This document shows positions 61,601-64,000 of a DNA stretch of 64,000 nt, in pieces (the first letter of the stretch is position 1; each line of letters opens with the position of its first letter). The notes beneath the pieces were generated by a model. It did no database searches, was not told the origin of the DNA, and saw nothing but the letters and a program-made list of their open reading frames with translations. The DNA is taken from NCBI GenBank assembly GCA_031763025.1, contig JASSKH010000026.1, positions 992,001 to 1,056,000 of the forward strand, read 5' to 3'. The position numbers were made by a program, and so were the translations under genes. This DNA comes from Macrocystis pyrifera (lineage: Eukaryota; Sar; Phaeophyceae; Laminariales; Laminariaceae).

Positions 61601-62628
61601 CGAGGGACACATTACATCCATCTCTGTCTCCGACTGCAGCCACCAACGCCTCCGCCTCAACTTCAAGGTAAATGCCCATTTCAACTGCTAGTCCTGAGTG
61701 ACTTCGAGACCACACCACTATCACGGGGGACCATAGTAAATAGGACCAAATATTGTTAGTAAAAATAGTCAAATATATAGGTTCTTATGTATACCGTAGG
61801 TCCTGTTTACTATGGACCCCCGCAGTAACACAAGCGTCTCACACATTAACTCATGAACTCATACACGCGGTACAGGAGTACCAGGTACTACCGCTGCACG
61901 ATACAGCAGAGCTCAAAAGCACCGCAAACACAAACAGAGACTAAAAAGGGCGACAGTCGCAATCACAAAATCGGCATCGGGATTGCGGGCATTCCCACAA
62001 CAACGAACGCCCTTAGAACCAACGCCGGAAAACCCCTCTCGGCCTGTGGTCTTACTGCCACATCTTCGTGTACCTGGCACAAGTTTGCAGGGCTCTTCAC
62101 ACACCATGACCCGACCCGCGGGTCGGGTCAGGAAGTTTTAGAAATTATCACGGGTCAGGTCGGGGTCAGGAGGCTTTTCAAACTCTCACGTCGGTCGGAT
62201 CGGGTCGGGTCGGGTCGGGTCACACTTGCCCGACCAGACCCGAGCCGACCCGCGAGGTTTGACGCGACCCGCGAACAGCCAGCCCTGCAAGTTTCCCGTT
62301 CAGGCTTTTGATGGCCGAGAGGACGCGACGAAAATACCGGCCCAAAAAACAAAACGCCATCTTAAGCACTGCTACTGAACAAAAAAAACAAAATTCCAGC
62401 ATAACAAATACTGCTACTCGTACCAAAATACTACTGTAACAGGTGTACTTCGTGTCATACGTATATAAAATATGAACTTCTCATTTCACAGGTGTGCACT
62501 CACTTGGCGCTCTTGAGCTCCTCTTCTCTGTCATTCATGGACCATGTCCGTCTTGTCGACTCGTCCACCCTAACTTTGCTGCCACCACCCCCGCCCCCTT
62601 CCCCATCGTCGTCATCGCCATCGGAATC
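43644..62628 (-). CDS. BOP1: BOP1/Erb1, ribosome biogenesis WD40 protein (14 exons, termini missing)
   Basis: In BOP1/Erb1 families this is the PeBoW-complex subunit that, with Pes1/Nop7 and WDR12/Ytm1, processes rRNA for the 60S subunit in the nucleolus. Exons in gene order: 62504-62628, 60324-60415, 59244-59409, 58144-58314, 57026-57153, 55428-55542, 54336-54398, 53702-53968, 53217-53282, 50926-51279, 49499-49640, 46983-47075, 45841-46002, 43644-43793, about 698 residues against 746 in human. The acidic start leads to [45 protein letters not shown] and [13 protein letters not shown] (BOP1NT domain), then WD repeats: [73 protein letters not shown]. All junction phases agree. The start codon and the final beta-strand exon were not found. 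Frame slips occur in G-rich runs near 59356, 51146 and 50970. Introns after 54336 and 49499 begin with GC. Confidence 0.95.
43928..44068 (-). mobile_element. Poly(C)-tailed repeat, family D, copy D2
   Basis: A G run on the plus strand leads into TACTCATATACTGCTTGCC and TGCATCCCTTTCGAGACG. Located in the last visible BOP1 intron. Confidence 0.75.
44323..44428 (-). mobile_element. TA-MITE copy 8, in a BOP1 intron
   Basis: About 105 bp with TA flanks. It sits 318 bp from the TAA-flanked 781-bp element in the same intron. Confidence 0.9.
44747..45527. mobile_element. 781-bp non-autonomous DNA transposon with TAA target duplication (PIF/Harbinger-like)
   Basis: Terminal inverted repeats of about 40 bp (GGCTGTTTCCTATGCGGTTC at the left, GAACCGCATAGGAAACGGCC at the right) are flanked by TAA at 44744-44746 and 45528-45530. 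A 3-bp TWA duplication is typical of PIF/Harbinger elements. Just inside the left end is a hairpin around CGTCGTCGGATT. The GC-rich middle holds two related segments (about 45050 and 45260, each with CCAGACYAGAG and GGGCTCGG). No transposase is recognisable. It lies in the last visible BOP1 intron. Confidence 0.8.
45627..45678 (+). repeat. Poly(C) tract of 52 nt in a BOP1 intron
   Basis: Pure C run on the plus strand (G on the BOP1 coding strand), just before MITE copy 9. No retroposon body is recognisable beside it. Confidence 0.88.
45720..45825 (+). mobile_element. TA-MITE copy 9, next to a BOP1 5' splice site
   Basis: The copy begins only 15 nt inside the BOP1 intron that follows exon 45841-46002, on the donor side. 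Only 12 unique bases plus the TA separate it from the GTGACT donor. Confidence 0.9.
46163..46363 (+). repeat. 22-bp tandem array, nine units
   Basis: Near-identical head-to-tail units TTGGCTACTGTCGGACTGCT(GA) in the BOP1 intron between exons 45841 and 46983. Only one or two units vary (GGTTGG, ACTCCTG), so expansion is recent. Confidence 0.92.
47099..47122 (+). repeat. Poly(G) tract (poly-C on the BOP1 strand)
   Basis: On the coding strand this is a C run 22 bp before the acceptor of exon 46983-47075, where a polypyrimidine tract is expected. Confidence 0.85.
47411..47526 (+). mobile_element. TA-MITE copy 10, diverged
   Basis: The left end is altered (ACGAGGGACC), and the right arm carries a short insertion (ACCGGTAAT) before CTATGGTCCCCCGTAA. 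Confidence 0.8.
47850..48110 (+). mobile_element. Poly(C)-tailed retroposon, family C, copy C4
   Basis: 5'-truncated, with a 19-bp internal duplication of CCGGCATTGTAGGGAT. The tail is only C-rich. Confidence 0.78.
48835..48955. repeat. Small inverted-repeat element with TAATAATCAGAACC arms
   Basis: TGTAATAATCAGAACC (48877) and GGTTCTGATTACTATG (48942) are complementary ends around about 55 bp, preceded by a doubled GTATTGCGGGGGAATG motif. The right end merges into MITE copy 11. Confidence 0.5.
48950..49164 (+). mobile_element. TA-MITE copy 11, split by copy 12
   Basis: The left half (48950-48990) and right half (49096-49164) are interrupted exactly at the consensus GTTAGTAAA. It now reads GTTA, then copy 12, then TAGTAAA, so the TA is duplicated. 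Confidence 0.9.
48991..49095 (+). mobile_element. TA-MITE copy 12, inserted in copy 11
   Basis: An exact 105-bp element from TTACGGGGGTCC to GGACCCCCGTAA. It belongs to the arm variant with GTCCATAGTTAA rather than GACCATAGTAAA. Confidence 0.95.
49196..49300 (+). mobile_element. TA-MITE copy 13
   Basis: A 105-bp copy of the GTCCATAGTTAA arm variant. It abuts copy 14, sharing the single TA at 49301-49302. Confidence 0.9.
49303..49407 (-). mobile_element. TA-MITE copy 14
   Basis: Reverse-oriented 105-bp copy directly abutting copy 13. Its arms are mixed: the left is the TTAA variant, the right the TAAA variant. Confidence 0.9.
49655..49830 (+). repeat. GGGA/GGAGGGA simple repeat
   Basis: About 170 bp of purines directly after (plus sense) BOP1 exon 49499-49640. 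On the BOP1 strand it is a long pyrimidine tract ending about 15 bp from the acceptor. Confidence 0.88.
50546..50872. repeat. GATC-rich element R6 grown into a minisatellite
   Basis: A degenerate core is followed by about ten units of roughly 21 bp built on GATCTGTACAATGATCTGTG (50680-50865). It lies in a BOP1 intron just past the 50926 splice donor. Confidence 0.7.
51350..51885 (-). mobile_element. Poly(C)-tailed retroposon, family C, copy C5 (near full length)
   Basis: On the minus strand it runs from GTTGGGTCGGCGTCGG through a homopolymer A tract to CATGCATGATATCGAGTAC and a run of about 20 C. It lies inside a BOP1 intron in the same sense as BOP1. Confidence 0.82.
52092..52640 (-). mobile_element. 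Poly(C)-tailed retroposon, family C, copy C6 (near full length)
   Basis: Full-length-like minus copy with the internal T-rich tract and the double terminus CGAGTATATCTCTCCTATCGAGTAC before the C run (written here in two overlapping motifs). G-rich satellites (51905-52110) follow it on the plus strand. Confidence 0.8.
52660..52992 (-). repeat. GATC-rich element R7 with an expanded terminal tandem array
   Basis: Reverse core (GCACAACGTATCATAAC) followed by about fifteen units near GATGATCTATCTGCA at 52740-52990. Confidence 0.8.
53328..53392 (+). repeat. GGCAA pentanucleotide microsatellite
   Basis: About twelve AAGGC units between two BOP1 exons. Confidence 0.9.
54045..54085 (-). mobile_element. 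Family C retroposon, tail fragment C9
   Basis: Only the last 35 bp and the C run (G run on plus): TATACTCATGTCATGTATGG. Confidence 0.6.
54631..54950. repeat. GTCCCTCTATAGTGCCGGT element, copy F3, split by a MITE
   Basis: TCTCTATAGTGCCGGTA at one end and repeated ACCGGCACTATACTC near the other, with an internal segment (ACTACCACACTGGTCAATCC) shared with F1. MITE copy 15 lies inside it. Confidence 0.72.
54783..54889 (-). mobile_element. TA-MITE copy 15, inside a GCCGGT element
   Basis: About 107 bp. It splits the inverted-repeat element at 54631-54950 after its AGAGGCAC. The arms are mixed (left TTAA type, right TAAA type). Confidence 0.88.
55083..55178 (+). repeat. CTGCAGTCCCG inverted-repeat element, diverged
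   Basis: Arms TTTTAGGACTGCAGTC and AACCGCAGTCCTGAAAGG in a BOP1 intron, with a short insertion in the left arm. Confidence 0.7.
55626..55731 (-). mobile_element. TA-MITE copy 16, in a BOP1 intron
   Basis: 106 bp, flanked by TA, 83 bp upstream (in gene sense) of BOP1 exon 55428-55542. Confidence 0.9.
55879..55983 (-). mobile_element. TA-MITE copy 17, beside a TATTAATA scar
   Basis: 105 bp. The eight bases just before it (55871-55878) are TATTAATA, so this target site may already have hosted and lost a copy. Arms are mixed. Confidence 0.88.
56514..56775 (+). repeat. GATC-rich palindromic element, copy R8
   Basis: Uninterrupted copy with GTTCCTCACCCGCCGTTGTG, GACCAGGAACATGTGCTAGA and CTGGCAACATGAGCTAGATC. 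It is the best local reference for the MITE-split copies. Confidence 0.85.
57324..57525 (+). mobile_element. Two stacked partial family C retroposons, C7
   Basis: A first fragment (57324-57440) ends in TCGACTACA plus C run. A second fragment (57448-57523) repeats the last 75 bp and ends AATGAGTACA plus C run. Tail-region duplication or nested insertion is likely. Confidence 0.75.
58650..58687 (+). repeat. CAA triplet microsatellite
   Basis: AACAACAACAACAACAAC run between retroposon debris and BOP1 exon 58144-58314. Confidence 0.88.
59085..59180 (-). mobile_element. Poly(C)-tailed repeat, family D, copy D3
   Basis: A G run, then CGTACTCATTTGTTGCTTGCC and CTCTTTCGAGGCG. Located just downstream of a BOP1 exon. 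Confidence 0.7.
59628..59697 (+). repeat. CAGT tetranucleotide microsatellite
   Basis: About 17 perfect TCAG units in a BOP1 intron. Confidence 0.93.
60040..60182 (+). mobile_element. Poly(C)-tailed retroposon, family C, copy C8
   Basis: 5'-truncated copy from GCGCTTGGTGCAAGCAG to GACGTGAGCACAGCCCCCC. Confidence 0.78.
61109..61213 (-). mobile_element. TA-MITE copy 18
   Basis: 105 bp with TIRs TTACGGAGGACC and GGTCCCCCGTAA. It lies in the first visible BOP1 intron. Confidence 0.9.
61359..61463 (+). mobile_element. TA-MITE copy 19, abutting a plus-strand exon
   Basis: 105 bp, GTCC/TTAA arm variant. Its right end CCCCCGTAA plus the duplicated TA and one G gives CCCCCGTAATAG, which reads as a 3' splice site for the coding-like stretch starting at 61467. 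Confidence 0.9.
61467..61667 (+). CDS. Orphan plus-strand exon of 67 codons, possible leucine-rich-repeat N-cap
   Basis: Opens right after the MITE-derived TAATAG at 61461-61466 and closes at the donor AAGGTAAAT, phase 0 to phase 0. Third codon positions are strikingly C-rich, as in the other genes. It reads [19 protein letters not shown], then [20 protein letters not shown] and [13 protein letters not shown]. The [11 protein letters not shown] part resembles the start of plant-type leucine-rich repeats (D-x-x-G-x-V-T-x-L-x-L), a weak similarity. No partner exons were found. It sits antisense in the first visible BOP1 intron. Confidence 0.4.
61721..61825 (+). mobile_element. TA-MITE copy 20
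   Basis: 105 bp with point changes in both terminal motifs (TCACGGGGG and CCCCCGCAG). Flanked by TA on both sides. Confidence 0.88.
62105..62275. repeat. GGGTC-rich inverted repeat
   Basis: CCCGACCCGCGGGTCGGGTC at 62110 is itself palindromic. GGTCGGGTCGGGTCGGGTC (about 62202) faces GACCAGACCCGAGCCGACCC (about 62234). A strong hairpin or cruciform is expected. Confidence 0.75.
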
Positions 62629-62869
62629 CTGTCGAAACCCGCACCCACCGAACGAAACGCAAAAACGAGCAACCACAAGGCAAGCAAAACGACACCGCAC
62701 CAGCCGCGACGTGAGCAAACACTAGACGACCCTCGCCCCTCCAGTTGTATACCAGTATATCACAGCAGCACAGAGCAGTAATAAAGACCCTCTTGTGTCC
62801 CACAACTATCCCATGCCGTGGACAGACAAGTACCATCGATTCCTACCACGTAATCAATATATACCCAGG

Positions 62870-63080
62870 GCAGATGTGTTTTTTTATATGTGTGATATGT
62901 ATGATCTGTATGATCTATCAGCTCAAGTTGCCGGGTGGGAGCTGTATAACCTGCACGATCTACTGTAGGGCATATTCCTGTGTTATGCAAGCATCTGTAC
63001 TACAAAGAGATCCTGCACGACGTATCCCAAGGGCAGGTTAGGATTCATCAGGTACTAACTGTAGATGATCTACAAATAGA
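62870..63080 (-). repeat. GATC-rich palindromic element, copy R9
   Basis: Reverse orientation: GTTGCCGGGTGGGAGCTGTA, TCCTGCACGACGTATCCC. Confidence 0.78.
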
Positions 63081-63453
63081 GGTTACCTAGACTGTTCGAC
63101 GTGGGAAGTTTTCCCGGTTGACTTTGGCAACTCGTACGAAAGAAACTACACCCTGAACACGTACCCAAGCGTGCTGGTCTAACGTGCTCCTGCCTCATAC
63201 CACACCAGTTCCTGCAACTGTCAATACCGCGGCGTCTTCTCGATTCTCAATTCTAAAAACCGTTTCGCGGGTGCAACTTCTCTGTATATTTACGCGCGGG
63301 ACTCGATCGTTCCGCTGCGCGTGTGTGTTGTGTTGGTGGCTCCGCTGAGATTGAAGTATGTGCCTCTCTTTCGTTGAAGAAGACGGAGCTACGTCGTACT
63401 GTTTTTGTTTGGAGTTTTTACCAGCATGCCGCAACAACATTCCAGTACTACTA

Positions 63454-63558
63454 TTACGGGGGACCATAGTTAATAGGACCTACGGTACACACAAACACCC
63501 ATATATTTCCATATTTTTACTAACAACATTTGGTCCTATTTACTATGGCCCCCCGTAA
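63454..63558 (-). mobile_element. TA-MITE copy 21
   Basis: 105 bp, intact termini, TA on both sides and the common right flank TAGT. Confidence 0.92.
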
Positions 63559-64000
63559 TAGTAAAGGTTCTTTTGTTACGGTTCAGTACGCGGTGGAACT
63601 GTAAGAACCCCGAAAAACAGGCTGAGTTCTCCCGAGTTTTGATTGTTTTAGTTTTGAGGTTACACTGCATTTCGAGGGTCCGGGGTCCCTCTGCAGTATT
63701 TTTGTTTTGAGTTATAGATCGAGATGCGACACACGTGCACAACGCACACTCGCCCACTCTCCTTCTCTCCCCACCTGTCTCCTCTGCGAGACCGCAATAA
63801 TCAACGACAAGGCCTTGGAGTGCCATCTCTTTCATCATCAGCTCTTTCGAGCTCGAAGCTCATGCTTTACCAGTCGGTTAACATCGATTGAAGTGCTTGC
63901 CTCTGCCACATGCAAGGATAATTATCAATAGGTTATGACCCTCGACGTTCAAGCACAACAGCAGAGCTGCGGGCCGCGAGGTACGCCAAGTACTAGGCTG

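Larger units (their letters stand above)
62629..64000. other. Window end: upstream of the visible BOP1 exons
   Basis: The BOP1 start exon should lie here or beyond. GATC-rich copy R9 and MITE copy 21 occupy part of it. At 63770-63850 a plus frame with CLLCETAIINDKALECHLFHH has C-x2-C and H-x3-H spacing like a C2H2 finger, but there are no supporting splice signals. Confidence 0.4.

Noticed and set aside
63770-63850. C2H2 zinc-finger exon
   Set aside because: Only one C-x2-C and H-x3-H pattern, with no clear splice sites, beside a MITE. Mentioned only in the end-of-window entry.

Overview
This is eukaryotic nuclear DNA. Short exons are separated by introns of roughly 0.1 to 2.6 kb, coding stretches prefer C or G at the third codon position, and the non-coding DNA is packed with transposon debris, minisatellites and homopolymer C/G tracts. 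That style fits a multicellular stramenopile, most likely a brown alga. This is an inference from style and from the divergence of the one gene I recognise; no marker gene proves it.

Three multi-exon protein genes can be read. (1) Plus strand, 3.78-13.43 kb: the 3' part of a gene whose visible exons end in a helix-hairpin-helix domain like the N-terminal domain of DNA polymerase beta, but with no polymerase domain after it. (2) Plus strand, about 24.0-36.6 kb: a long charged, coiled-coil and low-complexity protein that I do not recognise. (3) Minus strand, 62.6-43.6 kb: BOP1/Erb1, the WD40 ribosome-biogenesis factor, with 14 exons covering about 698 residues; only the extreme N-terminus and the last blade-closing exon are missing. 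Two or three orphan exons (18.26 kb, 61.47 kb, perhaps 15.34 kb) suggest further genes. The interval 13.4-24 kb is otherwise repeat-rich and almost gene-free, and so is 36.6-43.6 kb.

The mobile DNA is the most interesting content. A 105-bp TA-flanked hairpin MITE is present in about 21 copies, 13 of them inside BOP1 introns. One copy sits inside another, which fixes its ends and its TA target duplication exactly. Short TATTAATA scars in several repeats look like footprints left when it excised. Two SINE-like families end in poly(C) rather than poly(A), and their tails account for many of the poly-C/poly-G tracts. Further families are a GATC-rich palindromic element of about 250 bp, two other small terminal-inverted-repeat elements, a 781-bp Harbinger-like element with TAA duplications, and a tRNA-like pair.

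The repeats interact with the genes. One MITE end appears to provide a 3' splice site, poly-C tails sit just before exons, and several introns start with GC rather than GT. BOP1 has frame gaps that all lie in G-rich runs, which points to assembly errors rather than a dead gene.
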